A stretch of 6,343 nucleotides of DNA from Anaerolineae bacterium CG2_30_64_16 (GCA_001871755.1 MNXL01000070.1:1-6343); one strand, 5' to 3'. Positions 1-4,699 are shown, counted from the first letter of the stretch. The notes: generated by a model not told the origin, from the sequence alone. Numbers and translations: made by a program.

Positions 1-321
1 CCGCAGCCCATAGTCCCACACTCGCACCATGTAGCGCAACACCTGAAAGGCCACCAGCGGATCCGCGTAGCTCTTGTGCTCGAACAACACGTAGATGTAC
101 GCGTCCCGCCCGTCCAGCAGCCGCACCTCGTAGAGCAGATCCGCAAAGTGCTCCTGCAACGTCTCGTCCACGAACGAGTCCTTCACCAGGCGCAGGTCGG
201 TCAGGTCCAGCAGTACCGCCACCTCGGCCGGCAGGTAGTAACGCAGAAAGTCGCGCGCCGCTTCCGGCTGCGTCAGCGCCTCCTTGAAGAACTTGTCGTG
301 CGGATTGATGAATTCAGTCAC
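1..321 (-). CDS. Rpn family recombination-promoting nuclease / putative transposase (N-terminal part, runs off window)
   Basis: The 107 visible codons read through to base 1 without a stop; the C-terminal part lies outside the window. The protein begins VTEFINPHDKFFKEALT, the usual opening of the Rpn (transposase_31, PD-(D/E)XK) family. It continues with FADLLYEV (Asp61) and YVLFEHKSY (Glu81, Lys83), which match the acidic and E-x-K active-site positions of that fold. Known Rpn proteins are DNA endonucleases linked to RecA-independent recombination; here that function is inferred from the family. I chose the GTG at 321 because GGAGG (minus strand, 330-334) sits 6 bases upstream and because HDKFFKE lies close to the N-terminus in relatives. 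The start overlaps the stop of a dehydrogenase remnant upstream. It is a different subfamily from the broken Rpn gene at 3865-4478. Whether it is full length cannot be seen. Confidence 0.85.
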   Translation of the reverse strand, partial: MTEFINPHDKFFKEALTQPEAARDFLRYYLPAEVAVLLDLTDLRLVKDSFVDETLQEHFADLLYEVRLLDGRDAYIYVLFEHKSYADPLVAFQVLRYMVRVWDYGLR

Positions 322-329
322 ACGATCAG

Positions 330-334
330 CCTCC
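330..334 (-). promoter_or_regulatory. Shine-Dalgarno GGAGG for the Rpn gene
   Basis: GGAGG read on the minus strand, 6 bases before the GTG at 321. It supports that start over upstream in-frame codons, which belong to dehydrogenase-derived sequence read in another frame. Confidence 0.55.
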
Positions 335-396
335 GGCCACGGTTCAGCGCGGCCACCTTGCCGAGCGGATCCCTTGCCGCCGTCCACGTCAATGCC

Positions 397-419
397 CACC
401 CTTGCACTGAGTGTGCGAA
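397..419. repeat. Short CTGAG-type repeat inserted in the dehydrogenase remnant
   Basis: These 23 bp separate codons for PVT from codons for GIDVDGGK on the minus strand, so they look like an insertion. The segment contains GCACTGAGTGTGCGAA and resembles the CTGAGC...TCGAAGG repeats at 2306-2352, 3491-3550 and 4132-4178. The copy is degenerate, so family membership is tentative. Confidence 0.45.
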
Positions 420-544
420 CGTGACGGGGAAGCCCTTCTCCGCGAAGGCCACGGCAAGGGGCAGGCCCACAGCCAGCACATCCGCCGCGCTGACCGCTTC
501 ATGAGGCAACACGTTGACCTCCGAGCCAACGTGAACGTGGTGGG

Positions 545-908
545 GGTATGTTGACACCGCGTGGTAGTGCCCCGCGTTGTCCCACCGTTACCGTAACTGC
601 ACGTGGGTCACGTCTGAAAGCGGCGCTGGCGGGCCAAACCCCCTTCCTGCTTTCTTGCGTGGAGCTCCTCAAAGGGGCAACTCCGGGTAGCTCACGCAAA
701 GGCGCAAAAATGATGTCCGGATTTCTACCGCGCTGGGGGCGATCATCAATCGGCTCGGCGCCGGGTAGATCCGCCGCAACTCGTCGGGGGTGCTCACGCG
801 CTTCAACCCCTCGTGGATCGCGCGCACCAGGTACACATCCTCGATGCGCCCGATCTCCGGCAGCAGCCGTAGCCCGTCGGCGCCCCACAGGTATCCCCAC
901 TTTCCTCT
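545..908. other. Decayed stretch with no intact gene
   Basis: No open frame here carries a recognisable protein. The stretch holds an imperfect inverted repeat (TTGCGTGGAGCT at 655-666 with AGCTCACGCAA at 689-699, one bulged base), not followed by a T-run on either strand. A short CACGCAAAGGCGCAAAA segment follows at 693-709. On the minus strand it also holds a probable broken-gene tail at 669-908, listed separately. Confidence 0.5.
669..908 (-). pseudogene. Orphan C-terminal fragment of unknown family
   Basis: The minus-strand frame directly after the Uma2 stop codon (TAG, 909-911) stays open for 79 codons in the same frame. It includes LLPEIGRIEDVYLVRAI and then KRVSTPDELRRIY, ending at a TGA at 669. 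The helical, charged composition looks like real coding sequence and not noise. The piece STPDELRRIY recurs as STPEELRQIY at 2389-2433. I do not recognise the family with confidence; the C-terminal helices of an Rpn-like protein are one possibility. There is no start codon with a convincing ribosome-binding site, so I read it as the tail of a gene whose front was lost when the Uma2 gene came to lie next to it. Confidence 0.35.
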
Positions 909-1658
909 CTACCGCTGCTGATCGGCTGCCTGTCCTTCCAGCTCGGCCAACAACTGGCGCAGCTTCTCGACCCCGATGATTTCCCATGTCACGCGCGCCG
1001 CGTCCGGCAACGGTTCCTGCCACAGCCACTCCACGCGCAACCAACAGCCCGGTAAAGCCTTTATGTGATACGTGCCCTTTGTGCCAGCAAAAGCAGCGCG
1101 ATACCGCCCATCCTCCCCCAGACGATAAAACTCGGCCCACCGCCGCAACGGGTCCAGCAGCCAGTACTCGGGCACACCACCGGCCTCATACTCCACGAAC
1201 TTGGTCCCCCGATCTCGCTCCAGGCTTTCCGGCGAGATAATTTCCACCACCAGGTCGGCCGGCCCATCCAGATAAGTCTCCTTGAGTCGGTCCAGGTGTT
1301 CCTGGGCGACAAACAATAAGTCCGGTTCGCGGCCTTGTTTCATTTTCATTTGGAAAGGAGCGCTCAGCACCAGGCCCAGGTGATGTTGTTCGACAAACAC
1401 TCCCAATACCTTTTCCAGAAACCCCGTCAGCAGTTGATGTCGCTGCGACGCCGGACTGGTCATCACTATCTCCCCATCTACCCATTCGGCCAGGGTATCT
1501 TCATCCATCCAGGCTAGAAACTCAGCATAGCTTATCTTTGGGCGCGTCTGACGCCCGACCCTTTGCCATCGGTACGGCCGCTTTACGTATCCTACGTGTT
1601 GGGACGGTAGCGCTTCGGAATGTGTTTCCCTCACAGCCGTCGCTGGTGAACCCGCCAT
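909..1658 (-). CDS. Uma2 family endonuclease (PD-(D/E)XK)
   Basis: A 249-residue protein with the full Uma2 pattern. It has ISYAEFLAW and EWVDGEIVMTSPAS (residues 42-71), EPDLLFV (111-117, Asp113), DLVVEIISPES (135-145, Glu139), then R.R..K (Lys153) and EYEAGGVPEYWLLDP (156-170). Asp113, Glu139 and Lys153 are the likely catalytic set of the restriction-endonuclease fold. Uma2 proteins are abundant in Cyanobacteria and Chloroflexota; their biological role is poorly defined. The 249-residue length is somewhat above the usual 180-220, with about 40 extra N-terminal residues and a charged tail ending QAADQQR. The ATG at 1658 is chosen because GGAGG ends 6 bases before it; upstream in-frame sequence is compositionally odd. 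The gene starts 28 bp after the end of a dehydrogenase fragment and has no evident partner. Confidence 0.93.
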   Translation of the reverse strand: MAGSPATAVRETHSEALPSQHVGYVKRPYRWQRVGRQTRPKISYAEFLAWMDEDTLAEWVDGEIVMTSPASQRHQLLTGFLEKVLGVFVEQHHLGLVLSAPFQMKMKQGREPDLLFVAQEHLDRLKETYLDGPADLVVEIISPESLERDRGTKFVEYEAGGVPEYWLLDPLRRWAEFYRLGEDGRYRAAFAGTKGTYHIKALPGCWLRVEWLWQEPLPDAARVTWEIIGVEKLRQLLAELEGQAADQQR

Positions 1659-1664
1659 CGTACA

Positions 1665-1669
1665 CCTCC
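1665..1669 (-). promoter_or_regulatory. Shine-Dalgarno GGAGG for Uma2
   Basis: GGAGG within GTGGGGAGGTGTACG on the minus strand, 6 bases before the ATG at 1658. It decides this start over the longer frame that opens at 1733. Confidence 0.65.
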
Positions 1670-1686
1670 CCACAACCTTCAACCGC

Positions 1687-2043
1687 CTACACCAATGCTT
1701 CCCGCACCGCCGCGCACACCGCGTCTCGCACACCGTTGCGGTGGACGATTCGCTTGATCCGTAGAACCTGATCCATTGCGTTCCTTGTATCCACCACCAA
1801 CCTGACCTTTTTCCGGATCGCCACCCAAGCGTAGCTCGAATGATCTGTCACCACGACAACACAGTCCGCCGCGGCCAGCGCCGTGTCCAGGTCCGTCTCA
1901 CCGGCCATCTCGAAGCCGTTGTGGCGGATGCACGGCACATACGGATCGTGATACCGCACGTCCGCGCCCTTGGCCCGCAGCAGCTCGATCACGTCCAGGG
2001 CCGGCGACTCGCGCACGTCGTCAAGCCCTTGAATCTGAAACAA
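1687..2043 (-). pseudogene. Nucleotide-sugar dehydrogenase, C-terminal domain fragment
   Basis: From about 2031 the frame reads DDVRESPALDVIELL, then ADVRYHDPYVP, DTALAAADCVVVVTDHSSY and RLVVDTRNAM. This is the C-terminal UDP-binding domain of UDP-glucose/UDP-ManNAc-type dehydrogenases. In complete enzymes DDVRESPALD is preceded by a lysine-rich AYK.. segment, the catalytic Cys domain and the Rossmann domain. Here only MFQIQGL precedes it, and a TAA lies three codons upstream of the TTG. About 300 residues are therefore missing. The C-terminus looks intact, with a helical extension ending VREALV. The Uma2 gene follows after 28 bp. It could be expressed as an isolated domain, but no ribosome-binding site supports that. 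The missing front is not the N-terminal remnant at 318-480, which lies downstream. Confidence 0.82.
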
Positions 2044-2179
2044 CTGTGCTTATGCGACTTGTGGCATCAACCCCAGGCCGCCGTCCCAAACTGAATCAGG
2101 CACCTCGATGAGCGCCATGCGGGTCTCTGGCTCAAAAGGCACTTGGGTGGCCAACATATCCTACGCACCGATCTGGAGC

Positions 2180-2291
2180 GTATCCTCTCAATAGTCCGGG
2201 GCAGCTCAAGGCGGATCCGTGATCCGCCGCTCGCCCGCTGAGTCACGGACTCGGCTTGAGCAGATTCGTCCCCGCCTTTTTGAGAGGATAC
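2180..2291. repeat. 112-bp T-shaped inverted-repeat element (MITE-like)
   Basis: The ends form a perfect 12-bp inverted repeat: GTATCCTCTCAA at 2180-2191 and TTGAGAGGATAC at 2280-2291. Inside, CGGGG (2197-2201) pairs with CCCCG (2270-2274), and GCTCAA (2204-2209) pairs with TTGAGC (2256-2261). Directly inside the last stem are two hairpins with 3-base loops: GGCGGATC-CGT-GATCCGCC (2210-2228) and GCTGAGTC-ACG-GACTCGGC (2237-2255, one G-T pair). The two loops, CGT and ACG, are complementary to each other. The result is a compact three-way junction. It lies between the PIN toxin gene and a dehydrogenase fragment and carries no gene. I see no target-site duplication at its borders. It could be a non-autonomous transposable element, a REP-like element or a structured RNA. 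Confidence 0.6.
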
Positions 2292-2305
2292 TGTTAATTC
2301 GTGCA

Positions 2306-2352
2306 ACCTGTCCCTTCACTGTGTTCAGGGCAAGCTCTGAGCGCAGTCGAAG
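2306..2352. repeat. Dispersed CTGAGC...GTCGAAGG repeat
   Basis: Contains CTGTCCCTTCACTGTGTTCA followed by GGCAAGCTCTGAGCGCAGTC and GAAGG. This matches the style of short palindromic repeats that occur in many copies in some bacterial genomes (known pattern TTCGACT.CGCTCAG). It lies in the gap downstream of the PIN toxin gene. Related copies in the window are at 3491-3550 and 4132-4178, with a weaker one at 397-419. Confidence 0.55.
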
Positions 2353-2388
2353 GATTCGTGAAGAGGTTTCTCGCAACTGCGCCTGCCC

Positions 2389-2433
2389 TCAGTTCGTCTG
2401 CCGGTAGATCTGGCGCAACTCCTCGGGGGTGCT
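2389..2433 (-). pseudogene. Short gene-end fragment STPEELRQIY
   Basis: This minus-strand frame reads STPEELRQIYRQTN and then TGA. It matches STPDELRRIY from 763-794, with 28 of 32 bases identical between 2402-2433 and 763-794. It is only about 15 codons, so it is the last scrap of a gene whose other parts are gone, or part of a longer repeat. It lies immediately downstream of the PIN toxin stop codon. Confidence 0.4.
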
Positions 2434-2446
2434 GCTGATTCATAAA

Positions 2447-2989
2447 TCAACTCGGCGCTTCTTCGCTGAAGATTTCTGTTTCGACCTCAGACGGCACTTC
2501 AAGTCGATCGGCCCGCTTGATACGCTCTAACAGCTCTCGCACCTCTGATTTGCTACACACCCCGGTCACCCACAGCCCGCGCAAAATGGTCTGCAGCGAA
2601 ATTACATGTACGCCCTGTTCAAGGGCAAACCGACGGGCAATGAGATCGTTAGTGGCAAACAACGCACCTTCAATTTTGCAAAACGCAATCGCTTCGAGTT
2701 CGCCTCTCCCCAGCGATGCGCCCAGCGCCCGCAACCGCTCGTGCTCTGGCCATACCTGGTTCGTCAAAGGCGCAATGGCAGTGTGGGCCAACGCCTGCAA
2801 GGGGAAATCATAACCGTACTGCAGCGGGACAGCGATCTCCTCGCGAATGGCAGGCGTCGTCGCCAGCCGCTCCTGCCCCAATAATTGGCCCAGGACAGTC
2901 AGCGCTTCTACCTTGGCAAACATGCTCAGGATGGCGGTATCAACGGCAACGATCGGGGGGACTGGTCCCGCTGGATTCGCCTGAGCCAT
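2447..2989 (-). CDS. PIN-domain ribonuclease toxin (DUF3368-like)
   Basis: This 180-residue protein begins MAQANPAGPVPPIVAVDTAI. The acidic residues fit a PIN nuclease: Asp17 in IVAVDTAIL, Glu51 in AIREEI, Glu97/Glu99 in GRGELEAIA and Asp115 in ATNDLIARR. PIN toxins cleave RNA using divalent metal held by these residues. GELEAIAFC..EGALFATND is typical of the DUF3368 type that pairs with UPF0175-like antitoxins. The ATG at 2989 has GAGGAGG ending 4 bases upstream, inside the antitoxin gene. The two genes overlap by 64 bp in different frames, so they are surely cotranscribed and probably translationally coupled. The C-terminal tail, about residues 145-180, is charged and may contact the antitoxin. 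The enzyme looks intact. Confidence 0.87.
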   Translation of the reverse strand: MAQANPAGPVPPIVAVDTAILSMFAKVEALTVLGQLLGQERLATTPAIREEIAVPLQYGYDFPLQALAHTAIAPLTNQVWPEHERLRALGASLGRGELEAIAFCKIEGALFATNDLIARRFALEQGVHVISLQTILRGLWVTGVCSKSEVRELLERIKRADRLEVPSEVETEIFSEEAPS

Positions 2990-3273
2990 TCGACCTCCTC
3001 GTGAATCGCAGCGCCGATTGTCGGGACCCTTCTCTCGACGCCGGCTTCGCGCAAGATCTCTTTGATCGTTTCGATGTCAACCCCGCCGATCTCTGCCGCG
3101 CGCGCCAGCGACATCTCGCCCCGGCGATACAACTCTACCGCCAGATACTGGCGCAGTTCAGGCCGACTGCGCAGCAGCGCCTGCATTGCGTCTTTAGTAA
3201 GCGCGGCGCGATCAGGATAGACTCGCTGTTCGACCAAAATATCCAGTTTATCCAATACTATGGCCTGCTCCAC
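2926..3273 (-). CDS. UPF0175-like antitoxin
   Basis: This 115-residue protein carries RQYLAVELYRRGEMSLARAA (residues 41-60) followed by EIGGVDIETIKEILREAGVE (61-80). That is the helix-turn-helix-like core of UPF0175 proteins (pattern A..LY..G..S..KAAE..G......L...GV). These are antitoxins or DNA-binding partners of PIN toxins. The final 25 or so residues overlap the toxin start and have an unusual Pro/Ser-rich end. The frame opens at a GTG at 3282, but that codon is part of its own Shine-Dalgarno sequence GGGAGGTG. I prefer the GTG at 3273, 8 bases after GGAGG (3282-3286). By analogy the pair probably represses its own promoter. I cannot point to an operator. Confidence 0.82.
   Translation of the reverse strand: MEQAIVLDKLDILVEQRVYPDRAALTKDAMQALLRSRPELRQYLAVELYRRGEMSLARAAEIGGVDIETIKEILREAGVERRVPTIGAAIHEEVEWLRRIQRDQSPRSLPLIPPS
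2994..2998 (-). promoter_or_regulatory. Shine-Dalgarno GGAGG for the PIN toxin inside the antitoxin gene
   Basis: GGAGG on the minus strand, 4 bases before the ATG at 2989 and inside the antitoxin reading frame. It supports the overlapping start. Confidence 0.65.
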
Positions 3274-3281
3274 GACGATCA

Positions 3282-3286
3282 CCTCC
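3282..3286 (-). promoter_or_regulatory. Shine-Dalgarno GGAGG for the antitoxin
   Basis: GGAGG within ATAGGGAGGTGATCGTC on the minus strand. It lies 8 bases before the GTG at 3273 and overlaps the GTG at 3282, which rules that codon out as the start. Confidence 0.5.
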
Positions 3287-3329
3287 CTATTGCCACCTCA
3301 CCATCGGCTTGAATCAATGCATGAGTCGT

Positions 3330-3680
3330 CTACGCCGCGTGCGACCCGGAGCCGATTTCCAGGTTCACGTCGGGTTTCGGCAGCTCCAACTCATCGAAGA
3401 ACACCTGCGACATGTCGGCGTCGTAGTGCTGACCGGTGTGGACGCGATCTGCTCGAACGCAGCGGGATACTGCGCCATCTCTCGCATGCCTGTGCTGAGC
3501 CGTGTCCTGAGCCGGTCGCAGGGCCATGTTCTGAGCCGAGCCGAAGGGGGCGGCGTTCAGGTCCGGCTCGCCCTGCATCTGGAAACTATTTTGGTGGATG
3601 CTGGGCACGTAAGAATCATGGCGCCGCACATCCGCGCCCCCCTGCCGCAGCAGCTCGATCACGTCCAGCATCCGTGTCAT
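3330..3680 (-). pseudogene. Chimeric remnant: dehydrogenase C-terminus, repeat, UDP-GlcNAc 2-epimerase piece
   Basis: One open frame joins two unrelated enzyme fragments. 3668-3549 encodes LDVIELLRQGGADVRRHDSY and VPSIHQNSFQMQGEPDLNAA, part of the C-terminal domain of a nucleotide-sugar dehydrogenase. It parallels the copy at 1687-2043. Repeat DNA (3550-3491) follows, giving PFGSAQNMALRPAQDTAQHR. 3443-3333 encodes VHTGQHYDADMSQVFFDEL and PKPDVNLEIGSGSHA, a clear N-terminal segment of UDP-N-acetylglucosamine 2-epimerase (WecB type). It stops abruptly where the family continues EQT. Dehydrogenase and 2-epimerase are consecutive steps in ManNAcA synthesis and are often neighbours, so the chimera may be what remains of an adjacent pair. 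Neither part can work as an enzyme. Confidence 0.78.
3491..3550. repeat. Dispersed repeat with three copies of TGTNCTGAGCCG
   Basis: TGTGCTGAGCCG (3491-3502) and TGTCCTGAGCCG (3503-3514) are adjacent. TGTTCTGAGCCG follows at 3527-3538, then AGCCGAAGGGGG. It lies exactly between the dehydrogenase and 2-epimerase fragments, as expected if the repeat mediated or filled the junction. It belongs to the same loose family as 2306-2352 and 4132-4178. Confidence 0.6.
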
Positions 3681-3868
3681 CCGCGAATTCTGGAATCGGC
3701 GGGCAATGCTGCCTGGTGGGCCAGCGCCTGCTCGTACAAGGTCGCTACAGATTCGTCAGCAAACTGCTCGTCTCGCCATCCCAGATACGCGCCAGAACCA
3801 GCTTGCCAGCTCACCCAGAAGCGCACCACCTTGGCTGGGACCAAATACTGCACCGAATGTCCGCTCAC
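3677..3868 (-). CDS. Small hypothetical ORF, not recognised
   Basis: A 63-codon frame begins GTG at 3868, and that start overlaps the TGA of the broken Rpn gene (GTGA). The product includes YLVPAKVVRFWVSWQAG and YLGWRDEQFADESVATLYE, with no signal peptide or membrane segment. I recognise no family. The Trp- and acid-rich middle looks coding, but the end (LPADSRIRG) runs into the dehydrogenase fragment and is likely a junction artefact. It may be a 3'-truncated gene fragment and not a genuine protein. Confidence 0.3.
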   Translation of the reverse strand: MSGHSVQYLVPAKVVRFWVSWQAGSGAYLGWRDEQFADESVATLYEQALAHQAALPADSRIRG

Positions 3869-4131
3869 GCATAGCCCTGCTCATACAGGCGGCGCAACAA
3901 CTGCCACTTGGCCGCCTTGCGCGCTTCAGAGTCCGCCTGCGTCTCCTGCGCTTTCAGATGCGCCATCACGACTGTGGCGAACGGGTTCTGACTCGCCTCC
4001 AGCTCCGCCCAGCGTGCCCGATAGTCCAACAGCTTCACCGTCGGGAAGCGCAAGCCGACTTCGCAACCCCACAACTCGTAGCCGAAGCGCGCTGGCCGCC
4101 AGCTCGCCCGCTCATCGCCCAACACCGCCAG

Positions 4132-4178
4132 GCCTGTCCTGAGGCCCCTCCTGAGTTGATCGAAGGGCTTGTCGAAGG
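4132..4178. repeat. 47-bp CTGAG...TCGAAGG repeat inserted in the Rpn gene
   Basis: On the minus strand the codons RRRVAS stop at the repeat and LAVLGDE resumes immediately after it in another frame. The borders are therefore sharp to within a few bases. The segment contains CCTGTCCTGAGG, CTCCTGAGTTGATCGAAGG and GCTTGTCGAAGG. Its length of 47 is not a multiple of three, so it shifts the frame. I see no clear target duplication. Confidence 0.7.
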
Positions 4179-4334
4179 GCTCGCCACCCGCCGCCGGAAG
4201 CGATCATACAGCCGATAGTTGTAGACGTACATCCGCTCGGCGAAGCTTGTGTCTTCCTGGCTCTGCACCTCGACGTGCACCAGCGCCCAGGCCTCTGCGC
4301 CATCCTGCCGCCACACCTGGGCCAGCTTGGAAGC

Positions 4335-4397
4335 GCCCCCCTACCCCCCAATCTTGGGGGGAACCGCTCACCCCCAGAATTGGGGGCCGGGGGGTCT
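4335..4397. repeat. Two head-to-head CCCCCAA..TTGGGGG repeats in the Rpn gene
   Basis: One unit at 4335-4361 (read on the minus strand: CCCCCCAAGATTGGGGGG then TAGGGGGGC) faces a second at 4371-4397 (CCCCCAGAATTGGGGG then CCGGGGGGTC). They are separated by AACCGCTCA. Each unit is itself a near-palindrome, and together they form a long inverted repeat. They sit inside the Rpn coding sequence and add stop codons. The first unit matches 5550-5576 in the epimerase gene at 24 of 27 bases, in opposite orientation. Confidence 0.68.
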
Positions 4398-4468
4398 CGG
4401 CGTCACCTGGCGCAGCTCCTTGTCCAGGAACACCGGCGCGCGGCTCCAGTTAATCTCAACGAACTCTG

Positions 4469-4699
4469 TTACGTCCATTGGACGCGCAGGCCTTCGTAGT
4501 GCCTCAACAGGGTCTCGGCCTCTTCCCAATCCCAGAATGCGCTTTCCATTTCATAGGAGAAGTTATCGGGGTCTGCTGGGTCAGCCTTCAGCCGCTCGGA
4601 AAAAGCTACGAACGGCATCCCCCACTGAGCTTCATATTGACAAAAAATGAGCCCAGGAAGCCGGCCCCGCCGGTGACACAGACTCAGCGCACGGACCAA
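4469..4699 (-). CDS. Small hypothetical protein, probably 5'-truncated
   Basis: The frame opens at a TTG at 4699. Its first 19 or so residues are the out-of-frame reading of an epimerase remnant (4639-4683) and are not meaningful. From about 4640 it reads QYEAQWGMPFVAFSERLKAD and then SYEMESAFWDWEEAETLLRH YEGLRVQW. This resembles small acidic proteins that sit next to nuclease or toxin genes in Cyanobacteria and Chloroflexota (pattern YG.PF..F...L, acidic W/E-rich end), but I cannot name the family. The stop overlaps the ATG of the broken Rpn gene, as in a two-gene unit. It may be the surviving tail of the Rpn gene's partner. Whether it is expressed is doubtful because no good ribosome-binding site lies before the meaningful part. 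Confidence 0.42.
   Translation of the reverse strand: MVRALSLCHRRGRLPGLIFCQYEAQWGMPFVAFSERLKADPADPDNFSYEMESAFWDWEEAETLLRHYEGLRVQWT
4639..4683 (-). pseudogene. NAD-dependent epimerase N-terminal scrap (VCVTGGAGFLGS)
   Basis: A 15-codon stretch reads VCVTGGAGFLGSFFV, the glycine-rich NAD-binding start (G-x-x-G-x-x-G) of extended short-chain sugar epimerases such as GDP-fucose synthase-like proteins. It is preceded by a TGA, and the frame stops soon after. It lies 57 bp downstream of the GDP-mannose epimerase-like gene, a normal place for the next gene of such an operon. The match is short but nearly ideal for the motif. Confidence 0.55.

Larger units (their letters stand above)
318..480 (-). 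pseudogene. Nucleotide-sugar dehydrogenase, N-terminal Rossmann remnant
   Basis: One frame reads VGLPLAVAFAEKGFPVT, then about 23 unrelated residues, then GKVAALNRG, and stops at 318. These flanks match the first strand-helix-strand of UDP-glucose/UDP-ManNAc dehydrogenases (pattern GLGYVGLPLAVAFA..GF.V.GIDVD..KV..LN.G). The missing centre, GIDVDGGK, is present in another frame. Two small insertions explain this: 23 bp at 397-419 and 16 bp at 357-372, together 39 bp, so the frame is lost and then regained. The first strand (GLGY) is replaced by unrelated sequence and nothing follows LNRG. The remnant cannot encode a working enzyme. It lies directly upstream of, and overlaps, the Rpn start. Confidence 0.72.
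3865..4478 (-). pseudogene. Rpn-type nuclease gene disrupted by two repeat insertions
   Basis: The pieces in order are these. MDVTEFVEINWSRAPVFLDK starts at 4478. A GC-rich palindromic repeat (4335-4397) brings in-frame TGA and TAG codons. SKLAQVWRQDGAEAWALVHV, EVQSQ and FAERMYVYNYRLYDRFRRRV follow. A 47-bp repeat insertion (4132-4178) shifts the frame. LAVLGDERASWRPARFGYEL through ETQADSEARKAAKWQLLRRL and YEQGYA comes last. Joined without the insertions, this is a typical cyanobacterial/Chloroflexota Rpn-like PD-(D/E)XK protein (EVQSQ is the E-x-Q active-site version). After GYA the family continues R-ADI; here the Arg codon is TGA and the C-terminus is missing. The ATG overlaps the stop of the preceding ORF (ATGGACGTAA), suggesting former coupling. 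Confidence 0.85.

Noticed and set aside
510..533. CACGTTG/CAACGTG inverted repeat (7-bp arms, 10-base gap) as an operator
   Set aside because: It sits before a pseudogene remnant and not before a functional start; arms this short occur by chance in GC-rich DNA.
655..699. Inverted repeat as a transcription terminator
   Set aside because: The stem is imperfect and neither strand has a T-run after it.
499..1140. A 213-codon minus-strand open frame
   Set aside because: Its product is Arg/Gly/Ala-rich without any family pattern, and it overlaps the end of the well-supported Uma2 gene in another frame. A shadow frame in GC-rich DNA.
2180..2291. Possible tRNA or other classic RNA gene in the T-shaped element
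   Set aside because: TTCGTCC slightly resembles a T-loop, but there is no anticodon arm, the arm lengths are wrong and the terminal stem is 12 bp. A tRNA does not fit.
3309..4142. A 277-codon plus-strand open frame, the longest on that strand
   Set aside because: It is antisense to the dehydrogenase/2-epimerase chimera and the Rpn pieces, which have clear family matches. Its product is Pro/Ser/Ala-rich low-complexity sequence.
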